Assembly: GCA_964017145.1 (NCBI GenBank)
Contig: OZ024851.1
Location: forward strand, 2,542,001-2,606,000
Source: Agrocybe praecox
Taxonomy: Eukaryota > Basidiomycota > Agaricomycetes > Agaricales > Agrocybaceae
Direction of reading: 5' to 3'
Length of the DNA stretch: 64,000 nt
In this document: positions 43,601 to 56,570 of the stretch, one piece after another
Numbering within the stretch: position 1 is the stretch's first letter
Layout of the letters: each line of letters opens with the position of its first letter
Made by a program: the position numbers and the translations under genes
The notes under the pieces: model-generated
What the model saw: only the letters and a program-made list of their open reading frames with translations
Told to the model about the DNA's origin: nothing
Database searches by the model: none

Positions 43601-45275
43601 ATGTCAACTACGAGTTGTCCAACCCTCCCCCCTGAAATATGGTGCCATATTGCCTCGTTTATCACTTCCACAACCCTTCAACAAGTCCAAACTGTCAATC
43701 GAGTCCTATTTGACCTGGCTATGAATGAACGGTATCGTACTGTTCGAATGCAAGAAATAAATGAGAAATTGGAGCATATTTTGCTGGCTTTGAGGTTTGT
43801 GGTGCTGTATATCACTTAATTTAACTTATCCTCTTAAAACCCTCACCTTTTTTAAATCAGAAATCCTGACATGGCCAAACGAGTGCATTCGTTTTACTTG
43901 GATCCGGGTATGGCCACTCGCAACGCACAGACGGATACCAGACATGATAGGATCAGCCCCTTTCGTCGACTTTTGAACCAACGCCATGAAGAAGAGGAAC
44001 GTAGGAAGGATTCAATAATCGCAGGGAAGCTCGTCGCGGATCTTATGGACATGGTGCCATTGTTGGTCAACATTCAAGCTTTTGAACTCCACTGGGATTT
44101 ATTAGGAGATACACCCTTACCATACCTCGATCTTTTGTGGGGGTGCCATGTAAGTAGGCTGACCGAGCTGAGGCTGACGGTCACCCGTCCAAAGATGGAC
44201 TTGATAATTCGTACACCCCCACCTTGCCTGCCTCATCTCAGGCTGCTGCATATGAGAATCGATCGGTTCTCTATAAAATGGCCTAACATCCTCATTCTCC
44301 TGGCCGAATTTTTTAACAATTTCCATAACACGCTTGAAGATCTGGCAGTGAGCTGTCGGCCTATGCTTGACATGTCCTCTTTTTACGCGAACTTAGCGGA
44401 TTTCAATAAGCTAAAAACGATAAACCTCGATGCGTCTGTACCTCTGCTTCCGACAGTTGAACGTCCGACTTCTCTCTCAAAATTTATCCAGCAGATTGCG
44501 TCGAACCTTACAGCCCTCACTATATCCACTTCTCTACCCATAGCACCGACGAACTATTACCAATTCAGCTTTGACGGTCTTGTGTTACGGAACCTGCGCT
44601 CACTTACGATTTCGGCCGAGATCATGGCTCTCTCCTGGGATAACACGGGCTGGTTCCTGAAGATTCACAGCCCTTTTTTGGAGTCCCTCGCCATTACAGA
44701 CCCTATCGCACCTGCAGAGGTTCGAATGATAACACTTCTCATTGGAAGGGATACCTGTGCAATAAAGAAACTTTCTATCCAGATCTATCTTCTCGAACCG
44801 CGTCTACTCAGCTTGTTATGTCAAGGACTGCAACACCTTCGAAGCCTGGAGCTGAGAGTGCACAAAGTGTATTGTGCTGAGAGGCGTGTGGTCATACCCT
44901 CTGCATCTTTTCCTGAAAATTATGTATGTTCAAAATTATTTCAATATATGTTTTCATGTTATGTCGTTGAACCTCTCGTTTTGATAGCCTCCCCAATATT
45001 ACTCGCTCCCTCTCAAAGAAATTATATCATCGACGGAGTCGCTACACACTTGGAAACTGCAAGATTTGACCCTAAAACGGAGATCGTGTTGCGGAGACAT
45101 CATTCTTTGGGGCCTCCTTCGGGTCTTCGCCGAATGTATCCCTTCTGTAAAGAGCTTTGCAGGTAATGGTGATGTGGTAGAACCGGATCCTGCCAACCAG
45201 AGACCAATTCATGGAGAAAGGATATGTTTGAAGGACGGAAAGGAGTGTATGTATGGTCGGGATGGAGATCATTAG
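43601..45275 (+). CDS. F-box-like protein, second of a tandem pair, 514 residues
   Basis: Exons 43601-43794, 43861-44923 and 44988-45275 join in frame (1545 nt). The F-box (LPPEIWCHIASFITSTTLQQ) is more typical than in the upstream paralog. The middle exon has leucine-rich stretches (LTELRLTVTRP; LRLLHMRIDRF; LRSLELRVHKV). The last exon reads SLHTWKLQDLTLKRRSCCGD, then ILWGLL, matching the upstream gene's KRRSCCGEVVLWGL. Intron positions and phases are the same in both genes, so they arose by tandem duplication and have diverged strongly in the leucine-rich part. The unspliced frame runs on to 45166 and misses the conserved C-terminus. Probable role: substrate adaptor of an SCF ubiquitin ligase. 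Confidence 0.8.
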
Positions 45276-47200
45276 TCGACTTGATATTTTTTGCGTACAT
45301 CTTTTTTTTCACGCGGAGACCAACTGGCAAGACCTGCGATAATTTGAATGAATAAAAACGAGTGGCAAACAGACTTTAATTTAATGTATAGATGAGTCCC
45401 ATTTTGAATTTTGGAATCTTATTGTCAAATGACCAAACGACAAAGCTTGCACATGCATGCCCTCAATGATGAGGTTTTTCGGAAGGAATACTCGAACGGG
45501 ATGCCAATCCATCGCAAAATACTCTTAATACGGGACTATATTGTGCACTAGGAGTATTCATTTCATCTTCATATTAATTATTTGCTCTCTGGACGTATAA
45601 AGGTACCATACGCCCCTGGATGCAGGAATTCAGCGACTTGGGTCGAAAACTGTTGCCGTGAATGCCGAGATCAAAATATCGCAAGTCTCCTTGCCGAGCT
45701 GTAGTTATATTCGGCTATCCATCAACGACTTTTTCTTGGTGGTTGGCACAACATTGGATCCTCTTTCTGGCCCCCTTTGTCGGTCTTATGAGATACACAT
45801 GACATGTTAGATTCAGGGTTTTTCGTGCCTCTTGATAAGATGAGATAAGATAAGATCGCTCGCATGTAAACTTGAAAATAGGATCGATCGTAACGCGTTA
45901 ACCACGTTGTCCTCCTGCGCTTACTATTAATGGGTATGTCCGACTTGATTTCGGTCGAAGCTTGCGAAATTTCGTACTAGGCTAATAGGCAAGAAGCAAA
46001 GGTTAGGTTAAGTTCGTTTCAGGGATCGGCTCAGAGATCGAAACTAGAATTAATGAATTCGTCATAATCATTTTCATCGTTGGCCAGCGTTCGAGAAGTT
46101 CTGTGAATAGATATTGTATATATAAGTGATGAATCGAAATCATCGGATGTGATACCTATGCGCATCCTCAGGTTCTCATTAATTCATATGGGTTGTTAAT
46201 GTATTATGCGCACGATGAAGATGGATGATGATGATAGAAGTACACTTTGGTAATGATTGACTTTTCCGAGCGGGAAATTGAAGGAAGCCTTGCTGCGGTG
46301 GCTGGATAAAAATATGGAAGAGTCTATTATTATATGCAGAGGGCCTACTGCTATAATAGAGAAGATAATGTCCTTTACCGGATCTAGTCACTGCTTAAAG
46401 AGTTGATGTCGTTTGTGGGCTTTGTGATTTGATTTTGATTTTCAATTATGTACTTACATACCTAGGTGCGCACATTGTACAACCCCCTGAGCGACAACAC
46501 CAACTCTTCTCTCGTTCAACCCACCTCCGTCTACGACGCGAATGGAATTCATTTTATTACTCTCCTACTTCGCGTCTCCAAAATATTTAACGCCGATATA
46601 CTCTAACAAAAAATCAAAACGTGTCGATACGCGATGCAGTTCCAGGGATGGAATATAATAGTAGTAATAGAGGTATGTACTCAGGGTAACGCACGCGCTC
46701 GCGTCCCTGGAGAGCGCGAGGCACTCCTCGTTGTGCGGTTGTTCGGCAATCGAGAGAGATGCGTGGGCCAAGGGATTGAGGATCGCCGTAAGTACATAAA
46801 TAAGAAGATTGGTGGTGATGTTGATGTTGATATTGATATTGATGATGTTGATGGGCAATGAGATGTCCGTGGAGGATGGGCTGGATTACTCGGAGAGACG
46901 AAATAAGAAAGAGGAGGGAAAATGAATGGATAGAACTCTGTATACCGTGCGTATGTGTGCTTGTACCATGTCGCGCGAATGTCGGGGTTGGAGGGTTTGA
47001 AGAGACTCTTTGGGTTTCGTACCGGTGCTGTGAAGGTCGCGCGTTAGTAACTTAGTCAATCCTCCTTCCCTTCCCTCTGGCCAAGAGAGGTTAGAAGGCT
47101 TGAAGCAGGAGTCTTGGACGTGCAGGCAGAGTAGTATATCTGAATATTGACTAGGATTCATGAAATGAAGTGGCAAAATGGAATTCGAAGCTCGAAGAGC
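45276..47200. other. Intergenic spacer
   Basis: No gene is supported. Small features are a GATAAGATAAGATAAGAT-like run at 45839-45857 and a GATGTTGATGTTGATATTGA microsatellite at 46815-46855. ORFs over the microsatellite (poly-Asn/Ile) are artefacts. Confidence 0.4.
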
Positions 47201-47384
47201 AACATTATATTTCAGAGTGGTCATAGGTTTGATGTTTGATGCTGATGCACATTAAATATGCAAGGTAAATGCAAACGTGATGTGATATGAAGGTTTGAAG
47301 GGTCAGGCGACTTTGTCCACCACACTTGACCCCCGAGGACATGTGTTGACCTAGGAAAACTTATGGCATAATATCTGCCTTCAA

Positions 47385-47700
47385 GATCAAGTAGGCTAGC
47401 GCTGACAGATATTGTTGGGTACAGCTCAAGGGATAAGTTGAAATTCGTACAAATGAACGATGCACAAGACGTGGTCATTCTCGGAGTTTTAGCCCAGCAA
47501 TAATCAAGGCAGGTATGTCAATGGCAAACCAGCGCTAACAGACATTGTTGGATACAATCCAGAAAAACGGACAACGCTGAAAATGCATCGGATGTAGCTG
47601 CCCCCCGAGCTGTACCCAAACAGTAATTAAGGCCAGCATGGATAACGAACCTTCGAATTCAAAGCTTTTAACAGTCAGCGTGTTGAAAAGACTTACAGAT
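47385..47700. repeat. Two diverged tandem units of about 130-145 bp
   Basis: The unit beginning AGCGCTGACAGATATTGTTGG (about 47397) recurs as AGCGCTAACAGACATTGTTGG (about 47531). Each is followed by GTACAGCTC or ATACAATCC, a diverged stretch and a CAG(C/T)AATAATCAAGG or CAGTAATTAAGG box. The repeat probably marks an old duplication of unknown origin. Plus-strand translation gives LTDIVGY in both, but stops follow quickly. Confidence 0.45.
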
Positions 47701-48647
47701 GACCATGTACATCGGATCCAAATACAAGAGCTTTGACATATGGTATGTACGCGAGGCGCTCCTCGTTGCTCGGGAATTAGGCGACTGTGAGATAACATAG
47801 GGCATTAGGCTGCATCATCAATCTGTAGATTTAGCCTGGAATTGCAACGTTTACGCCAGGATCAGGATGGAATAGGCAAATTTTACGGACGGAGGCAGCT
47901 GAGCGCATGATCAATATCAGGCTGTCTAGGTAATATTTCCTAGTGTGTCCTAGGTCATCAAACGGTGGGCCTACTCAGGGAAATACGGCATTCCAGCCAG
48001 CCAGAGCGCGTGTCCGTACCCGCGTAAGCGTGCGGCAAGTCAGCTTGAGGGGTGAAGCGAAATGAGGCCTGAAGCCTACGGAGGGAAGGAGAGAGGTAAA
48101 AAAGGAGCTTGTTGACAGATTTATTCCTGGTTCTGCGGATTTATAGAGGTATTCGATGGATTTTAAGAGTTAATTTGAGAGCGGAATATGCTGGCGGAAA
48201 TGAGGAAGTAGTAGGGATGAAAGGGTGGGCGAGCGACGAGCGGTCCTTTGCTGGCACATAAGGCCAACTCGTGATTGGACAGACGGTGGTCGGGATCAAT
48301 AGCCGGGGAAATAACCGGGTTGGGCAATGGGTTGTTCTGGGATTCTAAAGATAAACAGAAAGGGAAACACGAGGCAGCCCTTTTCGTGCTTTCTTCCCTG
48401 TTCCTGTTGCCTTCCTAAACCCTAGCATGTTAATGAGCCCAGTTTTCTCTTCCTTTTTACTATTAACGGCAGGTGCGTGTTTGTACCAATCTAGAACCGT
48501 TGCGTGTACCCCTTTGACCTTTCCTCCTCTTTTCAATCTTTTTCAGCCTTGAATTTTGAAGATTGACAGAATCATCAACGTTGTGCGACCAAGAACGAAA
48601 GACGAACCAAGTGACAAAGGATTTTTTTGGAATAAATCACGCACAGA
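47701..48647. promoter_or_regulatory. Upstream region of the WG-rich protein gene
   Basis: There is no coding sequence. Immediately before the ATG at 48648 is an A-rich leader (48590-48640). A CT-rich stretch lies at 48500-48545. No TATA box stands out. Confidence 0.35.
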
Positions 48648-51600
48648 ATGGCTTCTCACCATCGAAATCATCATCGTTCCGCATCCATGGCGGCGAGCAC
48701 GTCCGCTGCGAGTAGCAGCAGCCACAACAATAACTTTGCCACCACCACCAACGGCAGCAGCAGCAGACACATGAACCACCCGAACCACAGTACCGCCAGC
48801 ATCCATGTCAGTAACCCAAGCACCACCGCCAGCGGTCGCATTCGCCAGCTGTGGCAGGCCTTTGAACGCACCGCTGCTAATGGCAGATCCACGATGGAGC
48901 ATAAAATCAACGCGGCGACTAGCAAGGCCGATGCGGACTACAAGAAGATGCCAATCCAACAGCGTACGCTTACGCCTTCGCAGCTTGAAGAGAGAAAGGC
49001 GAAGTTGGCGAAGGAGATTAAGGAGGGGTACTTTGACAGCGTGAGGACGGACTGGCTGACGCGTCTGTCGGGAGCTGGTCTGAATCCAGAGGAATGGACT
49101 GATATGACAGAGAACGAGATGAGGAGTGTGGCTACGGTGTTGGGCGCCGAGGAGGAAGAGGGGGCCGGCGAAGACAGCGACGGGAGCATTGAAGAAAGCG
49201 ATGAGGAGCTCGTTTTTGTGCAGAACAAAACTGGGTTCTCGATGAGCAACGCGCCTTCGATGATGTCCGCGTCTATGAGGAGCAGCAACATCTCAACTTC
49301 AACGACGTCCAGCTACGCCGTCGTCAACCCCAGCGAATTCCATTTAGAGGACGGCGACGCTGATTATTTCCTCAACCCCGCCTCTGTCATGGTGCGTTTT
49401 TATTGTTCTTTTCTTATTGTGACCTCCTTTTGTTGATTGTATGCGCTATTTTTTGTTCAATAACATCCAGGCAACATCTCATGACTTGACTTCAGACGAC
49501 GACGACGGTTACACGTCGCAGTCGCATCATTCCCATGCATCGTACACCCACCACGCAACAGCGTCGAACCAATTTGGACCATGGAGCCACAACGCGAGCA
49601 CCGACTCGCTCAACTCTTCTCCTTCAAACCACAATGCGGGCTATTTCTCAGCTGCTTCTTCCACCTCTGCATCGCGACCAGCTCCTCTAACCTCCACCAC
49701 GAGCTATTCACAACAGGCACACCAAAACCAACCAAACACGCCTCGTAACGCCACATTCCCCCCGACCTCAGGCTCAACATGGGCAGCTACTCAGAACCAA
49801 AAGTTGAAATCAAACTCACCGTACTCATCCTCTGCATACACGTCTGCATCGAATCCCTCCGGAGCTTCTTCAAAGCCAGATTCTGGTGCCATGATAGCAG
49901 CTCCTAAACCTCGGCAGGTATACATCGGCCCTCACCTACTGGACGACGAGTCCGGAGCCACCGATCCCACCAACCCAGGCTCATATTTGAACGACACGGG
50001 CCGCGAAAACGACGCGACTGGATTCTCATCAGACGAAGAAGCCGACTTTGAAGTGTTCAAGATGCGCACGCGCATGCTGAAAATCGTGGAATTCCACCAG
50101 GCAGCTGCGTTGGCGGAGATTAAGCTGGCTGTGGGGATATACGAGGACAGGCGGAAAGCCTTACCTTCTGCTTCTGCTTCTGCTGCCGCCAAAGCTCCCT
50201 CATTTGCGTCACATGCGAATGCAAAAGGGAAGAACGGCAAATCAAAGACAAACGAGAACAAGGAGAATGTGGATGGAGAGGACTTTAGTGCCGCGTCTGG
50301 GAGCGCTGGACGCGTGTCTATTAGTGCGCGTCTGGCGGATCATGAGAAGAAAATGATTGAGCTGCAGAAGGAAAAGGAAGAGGAAAGGAAGGAGATGGTG
50401 CGTGAGGAACGGAGGAAGAGGAGAGGGGAGATCGAGCTCAAGAAGCAGGCGGCGATGACGAACACAACGACGCCTACGACGACCACGACGGTGAACGTGA
50501 ACGGGCCTACGCTGAATGGTGTCGCTGGGAGAGGAAGAGGCAGGAGCGGGACGGCCACCGCTAGCACGCCAGCTATAAGGCGGGGGAGCATCAGCGCTAT
50601 TTCGGGCACCAACACCAATAATGGTTCTGGCGCTGCTCCCATCACGAGCAGCGCGCCTAATAATACTGGGAACATGAGAGGCAGACCAGGGAGGTCCGGG
50701 ACGTTGATCGGTACCACGACTGCTGCTAATAATAGCAGGGCGGTTCCGCCTGCTTCGGCGCCTACACCTGCACCTATGCCGGCGCCTAAAGCTTCGGCGC
50801 CTGTCCACCCTGCGTGGTTAGAGAACTTCAATGCTGACGAGGAGGAAGAGGGGGAGGAAGAAGACGACGAAGAGAAGCTTAAGGGACTCGAAGAGCCGTT
50901 CGATTTGGATAAGTTACTCTCTGGGGAGAACAGCGTGGAGAGTCTCCTTGGGAACATGCTTGGTCCCGGTGGTCGCGAGAAAGGCAAAAACAAACAATCA
51001 CCGCCTACCCAACAGCAACAACCGCCCGTACGCACTGGAATGTCATCGGCGTCGTCGTCTGCCGCTTCTTCGGTATATAACGGTTCGATGGGTGGTAAGA
51101 GGCGGATGTCGGATGCAGCTTCCATCGCGAGCGGGATGAGTACGGCCAGTGGGATGGCGAATGGGAGACCAGTGGTGGCGAAGAATAGGAAGAGCAAGAT
51201 CCGCGCACCGAGTATGCAGAAGAAGCCTTCACTCTTCGGAGACTCGGACGACGAAGATAATGATGAAGATGGGGATGGGGAGTCTGAGTCCGAAGATGAT
51301 GATGAAGAGTCGACGTCGCCGTCACCGCCTGGGGAGTACTATAGCATGGGAAGTGCCGATGCAATTTTGGCCAGCGAGTTGATGCAGGATCCGATTACGG
51401 CTGCTCAGATTCAGCATTATCTGTCTACTTCTACTGTTGGGGGTAGTGGGAAGCTGGGAGGTATGGGACGGGGCTCGACCTCTGTGTATGGGGACACGGG
51501 CATGGGAAATGGGATGGACGATGGACTGGGAGCGCTGGCTGCGGAGTTTGGTGTTGCTGGTATTATGGGAGGCAGGGGTATGGGAGGTGGGGTAGGGAGA

Positions 51601-54300
51601 GGAGAAAGAGAAAGTGCGTTTGGGGGCGGTGGTGCGATGGGAATGATGCCGGGTGGTTTGAGTGACAACGCATCTTCTTCTGGGTTCGGATACGAGTCCT
51701 GGGGTATCCCTACGGCGACAGCGTCAAAACTCATGGCGGCGTCTTCAACTTCGAGCCAGAACTCTACAACTCAGAGTCTATGGGGCAACCAAGGCGCAGC
51801 TAATTCGACAACGAACCTTGGATTGTCGAATTTGCATGCTCCGGTCGCTACACCACCTACGCTAGCTTCGAATCTGCTTTCATCGAAAGGGGGTGCAGGA
51901 CGTGCGACACCCATGCCTAAGGCGCCTACTCCTGGCGGGTGGAAGAGGTTGGGCGGGAACGGAAATGCGGGTGTAGGGAGGAGTGCACCTACGCCCCAAC
52001 CTCAACTTCAATCCCAGGCGCAGATTCCCGGCTTCGCGCCCCATCAAGCGCAGGCGTTCTTGCAGTCCCAGCTTCAAGTCCAACAGCAGCAACAAGCCCA
52101 GTTTGCGGGATACAACAGTCCGAATATGAATGATCCGTATGCGTTGGCTGCTGCTGCTTTGGAAGCTAGTTTGAATGGGAATAACGGTGCTGCTACTATT
52201 ACCGGTGGTGGTGCACGTACCACCAATCCATACGGGAATCGTGCGACGGCGAACGGGAGCGGGAGCGGCTATGCTAGTTCCAGTGGGAATGGGTATCTGA
52301 GCAGCAGCTCTGCGATGGGTGGGAGTCGTAATAAGTCGACGAAGAAGAAAATTAGTCCATTCGGGAGCGACGACGACGATGACGACGAGGATGATGATAA
52401 CTCGGGGTCAGCGGGCGTTTGGGGATCTGTGATGAATGCAGGAATGAGTGGGAAGGGGAAGAAGCCGATGATGGGTAGCTCGATGATGGGCTCGATGATG
52501 AACCCTTTCGCTTCTCAGTCACAGCAGCAGCAACAGGAGGATGAAGAGGAAGCTGGTAGTATGTGGGGCGCGCCGACGAAGAAGGTTCCAGCGAAGAGCG
52601 CGGTGAACGGGAAGAAATTCGCGTCGTCCTCGATTATGAACATCAATGTGAGTGCTTCGAACGCTAAAACTCTCAAGGAGAAGTTGGATAGGGAGAGAGC
52701 TGAAAAAGAGCGAGCGGAGAAGGAAAGGTTGGAGAAGGAAAAAGAGGAGTTGGAAAAAGCCAAGGCGGCAGCGGCAGTGGCCGAAAAGGAGAAAGCAGCA
52801 CAGCCACCAACACCGGCGCTTACGGCTTCCATGTCGAAGAAGCAGAACAAGAAGCAAAAGCAGGCTGCGAAGAAGGGTGGGGCTACTGCTGTTTCACCAG
52901 AGCCTGAACCTGAACCAAAGGAGCCGACTCCACCACCGTCCCCGCCCTCCCCGCCACCACCTGAACCGAGTGCTATCTCGCTCATGTCGCGTATTCTGCC
53001 TGGAAAGGGCCGAGGAAGGAAAGAGAGCGTGTCTGTGCTGTCTCCCACTACGCCCGCACTCTCTGGTGCGACTGCTTCTGCCACCATCAGCTCTGCGACG
53101 AATTCCAACGCAAGCGCTGGGGGGTTATTCGGGAGCTGGGACGAGAAAGATAATAGTAGCAATACTATGTCGAACTCGTTTTCTTCCATGTCGGTATCGA
53201 CACCTAGACAGACGTCGAAGGTCCCTGCGAGCATCTTTGGTCAACAGCAACAACAACAAACAGACGAGTTTGGCGCTTCTGGGTTCGGATTCGGTACGCC
53301 CAAACAAGGGAATGTGTTCAAGTCGTCGGCGTCTGGGTGGGGAAGTGCGATGAACGCTAATACCAGCTCGACTATTCGGGCGTCGGCTGCTAACTCTGGG
53401 ACGAACGGCAAGGGGTCTTTGTGGGGTATGTTTGGTGGTGGTGGGGATAAGTCTGCTAGTGCTTCGCAGTCGTCGTCGTTTAGTATTCCTGGTGGGTTCG
53501 ATGATGTGAATGACCCCGGGGACGATGGTGACGGTGGTGGTGGTGGAAACGAAGGAAAAGAGGAGTCGAAGATGGACGAGTGGGAGGAATCTGGTAGTGC
53601 GTGGGGTATGCCGACGGCGAAGAAGGGTGTTTCTCCTCCTGTTGCTGTGACTAAACCTGCCGTAGGAGCTGCTGCGCAGCGATTGAGGCGTATGTCTGAG
53701 GCGACATCTACTTCTACACCCCCGCCTGCTCCTGTTCCCGAGCCGTCACCTCCTGCACCTTCTCCAGCAATAACTACCAACGCTGGTGGAAAGAAGGGGA
53801 AAGGAAAGAAAGGCGCTAAGGGTGCTAATAATAACACTTCTCCTGTCATCCCCACGGCTAATGGCAACAACAAGTCCTTGAAGCCGACTATCGAAGTTGT
53901 GCCCGATGAAGATGACGATCAGGTTCGCGGCGAGATATTACCCTCCGACTCGAAGCATATCATGGAGGATGCCGATGGCAATGTCGGGTTGGATCTCGTA
54001 GGTAGTGGAGTAAAAGAGGTGCTCGGGGGTGATGAGAAGAGGGTGGAAGCGTTGATGAAAGAGTTGAGGGAGAGTGAAGCGAAGCTTGGTGGGATGTCTG
54101 GAGCGGGCGCCGGCGCAGGGAAGACCAATGTGAATGCGAACGCTAATAAAAGCCCGTGGGGCGCGAAGTCGACGACGGAGAGCGTGTTTGGTGGTGGTGC
54201 GAAGGGAACTGGGCCGACACCTCCTGCTGCTACGTCGACGCCTGTCTGGGGTCAGGCGGCTAGGAGAGGAAAAGCCGGTGCTGGTGGGAAGTTGTTTTGA
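48648..54300 (+). CDS. Long disordered protein with repeated WG motifs, 1857 residues
   Basis: Two exons (48648-49391, 49471-54300) with one 79-bp intron (GTGCGT..CCAG). The N-terminal 250 residues hold the only compact part, around GRIRQLWQAFERTAANG and DWLTRLSGAGLNPEEWTDMT. The rest is Ser/Gly/Asn/Pro-rich, with acidic runs, short charged coiled coils (about residues 520-560 and 1310-1360) and poly-Gln. From residue 992 onward Trp occurs almost only as WG: 992, 1019, 1232, 1280, 1538, 1566, 1626, 1811 and 1841, mostly in S-x-WG-x contexts, plus GSW at 1471. Multiple WG/GW dipeptides in disordered sequence are the hallmark of Argonaute-hook proteins (GW182, Tas3, plant NRPE1). That role here is inferred, not shown. 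No catalytic domain is seen. Confidence 0.8.
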
Positions 54301-54976
54301 TTTATTCCGATTTTATTTTTCCCCTCTTCGTTCGTTCGTTCGTTCGTATGTCTTTGGTCTTTATGTTTTTATTTCTGTTTCGTTTCGTGAATCCTTTTCC
54401 TTTCTTGCAATTTTGTCGTCATATAGAAGCAAACACCTCCCTGTCACTTTTTGTCTCTTGATTTTCCATCATGTTGTATTATACCAAGCGATACCCGATC
54501 GTCGTATTGCTTTCCTACACGTTGTTTTGTATTTCGCTTTCCTCATTCTTTTCTGATATCTCTGGTACAGGTTTCTTTATTTCTAAAGGTGATATCGAAC
54601 TCTGCAAATTCAGTTATTATGCACTATGTATTTATAAATTTATTTGCCTATTCGTTGAACAGTCCGCGCTATTGACAGTGCCACTTCGTCCAAGCTAAAT
54701 ACTACACCCAAATTTAGAAGCTAAACTTCATATAGAGGCCAAGATATTGAACGTGAGGATAGCACATATATTTTTTGTAGGGTTTTCTGAGTAATAGAGA
54801 GACCGAGACCGGGAGGTATAGCAAAGTAGTTAGAAGAGGAACACTAGTCGACCAAGTCCGTCAACACCGCTTCCGAACTTGATAAGCAAACGGGAAGGGG
54901 ACGGCGACTATGCAGCCCTAAAAGGAATAAAGGGTATGAGAGTCATACATCGACACGGCAGCGAATCAGAAACTCC
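54301..54976. terminator. 3' flank of the WG-rich gene
   Basis: T-rich sequence follows the stop, with CTTCGTTCGTTCGTTCGT at 54326-54345 and TATTTATAAATTTATTT around 54635, a plausible polyadenylation region. Positions after 54700 show no gene. Confidence 0.35.
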
Positions 54977-55381
54977 TTACTTGTACTGGTTGATGATTGC
55001 GATGCAATCGTCCTTGGCCGCATTGGTAGGGCATTGGGCGATAACCTGTAGTAAGGAAATATTAGGTGTTGAGGGGCGTAAAACTAATGGATGTAAGCGA
55101 TACTTACGCTGTCGCTTCTGGTAATGAACGAGCCATCTGGATTAGTGGACGTAATCTGCAAGCCATTTACAAGTGATTAATTAATCGAATGAAATGAAAT
55201 GGCATGAGTTGACGGTAATGGGTCCAACAATGGTGGAGGCATAGCCTTGTCCGCTTGCGTTGTTGGCAGAAAAGATGACCGCAATGGTTGCTGCGGTAGC
55301 GAAAGGTCCAAAACCAAAGCGCTACCGTCAACGCCTGTGATTACAAAATTTGCAATCTGGATCCATTGAGAGTTAGCGAGC
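54977..55381 (-). CDS. 3' part of a small unidentified gene
   Basis: Three minus-strand exons fit together. The upstream one (to 55214) contains FGPFATAATIAVIFSANNAS and GYASTIVGPIT. The next (55155-55108) reads ITSTNPDGSFITRSDS. The last (55045-54977) reads VIAQCPTNAAKDDCIAIINQ and ends with a stop. Introns have GTCAAC../GCAG and GTAAGT../ACAG ends. The upstream exon's left boundary is unclear: another frame (SQWIQIANFVITGVDG) leads into it and needs a frame change near 55325, so an exon is missing or the gene is damaged. No start codon or family is recognised. Confidence 0.4.
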
Positions 55382-55561
55382 TGTCGGGAAAGAGACACAG
55401 AGCATCAGTCCTTGGATGCAAATGTATGTGAGCTGAAGATGATTATTATTATTTCATCCATATCAGCATTCTGCTGAAGGTAGTGCATCTCAGGAAAACA
55501 TGTCTTGATTTGGTTTAATTATCAATATTGGACCAGTGCCTTGTTCTTAAAGCTATTGGTT

Positions 55562-56370
55562 AAGTGTACCCCGACTTTAACTACTATGCTGCTCCTTCCG
55601 GTCTTTGTTACTCCAAAAGAAACCTGCAGAAATATACTATATGTTACCCTTGGCATAGATACTACTTAGTGGTATTGCAGCATTAGAAATGTACATACAT
55701 GACAGCAGTCACAATTGAACACAACCTCGCATCCGATATCGTCTGTCGACTTCGCAATATTTCCGGTAAGCAATACCGGGCTGCACGGAGGGTATCACAA
55801 GTGGCACCGAAGGAAGATAACCTATTGCTGCGATAACTGGAGGTAATTTTTTGCCTGGACGTTCCACCTGGCTTCTACGTTGTACCAGTGTGAGTCGTTC
55901 TTCCTATGGTAATTGAGCCGCGTATAATATATGGGCGCGGACGACGGAAATTAGATGCTCGACTCAAGACATAAGATTATTGACGGCGTTGCATGGCGTG
56001 TATAAAATAATAGCGCATCAATTCCTCATAGACAAAGATGTATTTTAGAGAAAAAGTCACCGTCCAGACCGACCCTATAATCTAAAAAGGGGATTGGAAT
56101 CAGATTGGATAAATGCAGCGCAGACTTTTATTGCTGTATCTTTAACAAAATACACGTAACCTGTATTTTTTGAGGGTCGGGCTTTTCATATAGGATGACC
56201 GACCCGTCTAAAAACAGATTTACGTTTAAGTATGGCACCAGGCAGATATACATATAGCCGGAAGTGTTGGCAATGCCGGAGGTTCCGGTTAGTGCTGTTC
56301 AGCTGAACTTGAAGTTGAAATTTGAATCTCCGACTGATGCTAGGAGCTAAATCAATTACCCGTCGCACGT
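55562..56370. repeat. Direct duplication, copy 1 (cut by gap)
   Basis: Collinear, in the same orientation, with 62312-63345. Shared landmarks are CTGCAGAAATATACTATATG, CGTCTGTCGACTTCG, CCTATGGTAATTGAGCCGCG, GACGACGGAAATTAGATG, CACCGTCCAGACCGACCC and ACTGATGCTAGGAGCTAAAT. The two copies lie about 6.7 kb apart and bracket the foldback array and the gag element. Copy 1 lacks the 176 bp at 62761-62936. A GCGG at both edges of that segment in copy 2 suggests deletion in copy 1 by short homology. No gene is evident in it. Confidence 0.8.
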
Positions 56371-56570
56371 NNNNNNNNNNNNNNNNNNNNNNNNNNNNNN
56401 NNNNNNNNNNNNNNNNNNNNNNNNNNNNNNNNNNNNNNNNNNNNNNNNNNNNNNNNNNNNNNNNNNNNNNNNNNNNNNNNNNNNNNNNNNNNNNNNNNNN
56501 NNNNNNNNNNNNNNNNNNNNNNNNNNNNNNNNNNNNNNNNNNNNNNNNNNNNNNNNNNNNNNNNNNNNNN
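56371..56570. other. Assembly gap (200 N)
   Basis: Exactly 200 unknown bases separate duplication copy 1 from the GTC-rich array. Repeats on both sides explain why the assembly broke here; the real distance is unknown. Confidence 0.95.

Noticed and set aside
50242..53873. Long minus-strand ORFs (up to 285 codons) opposite the WG-rich gene
   Set aside because: They are antisense shadows of a high-GC, biased-codon coding exon and have no start context or homology.
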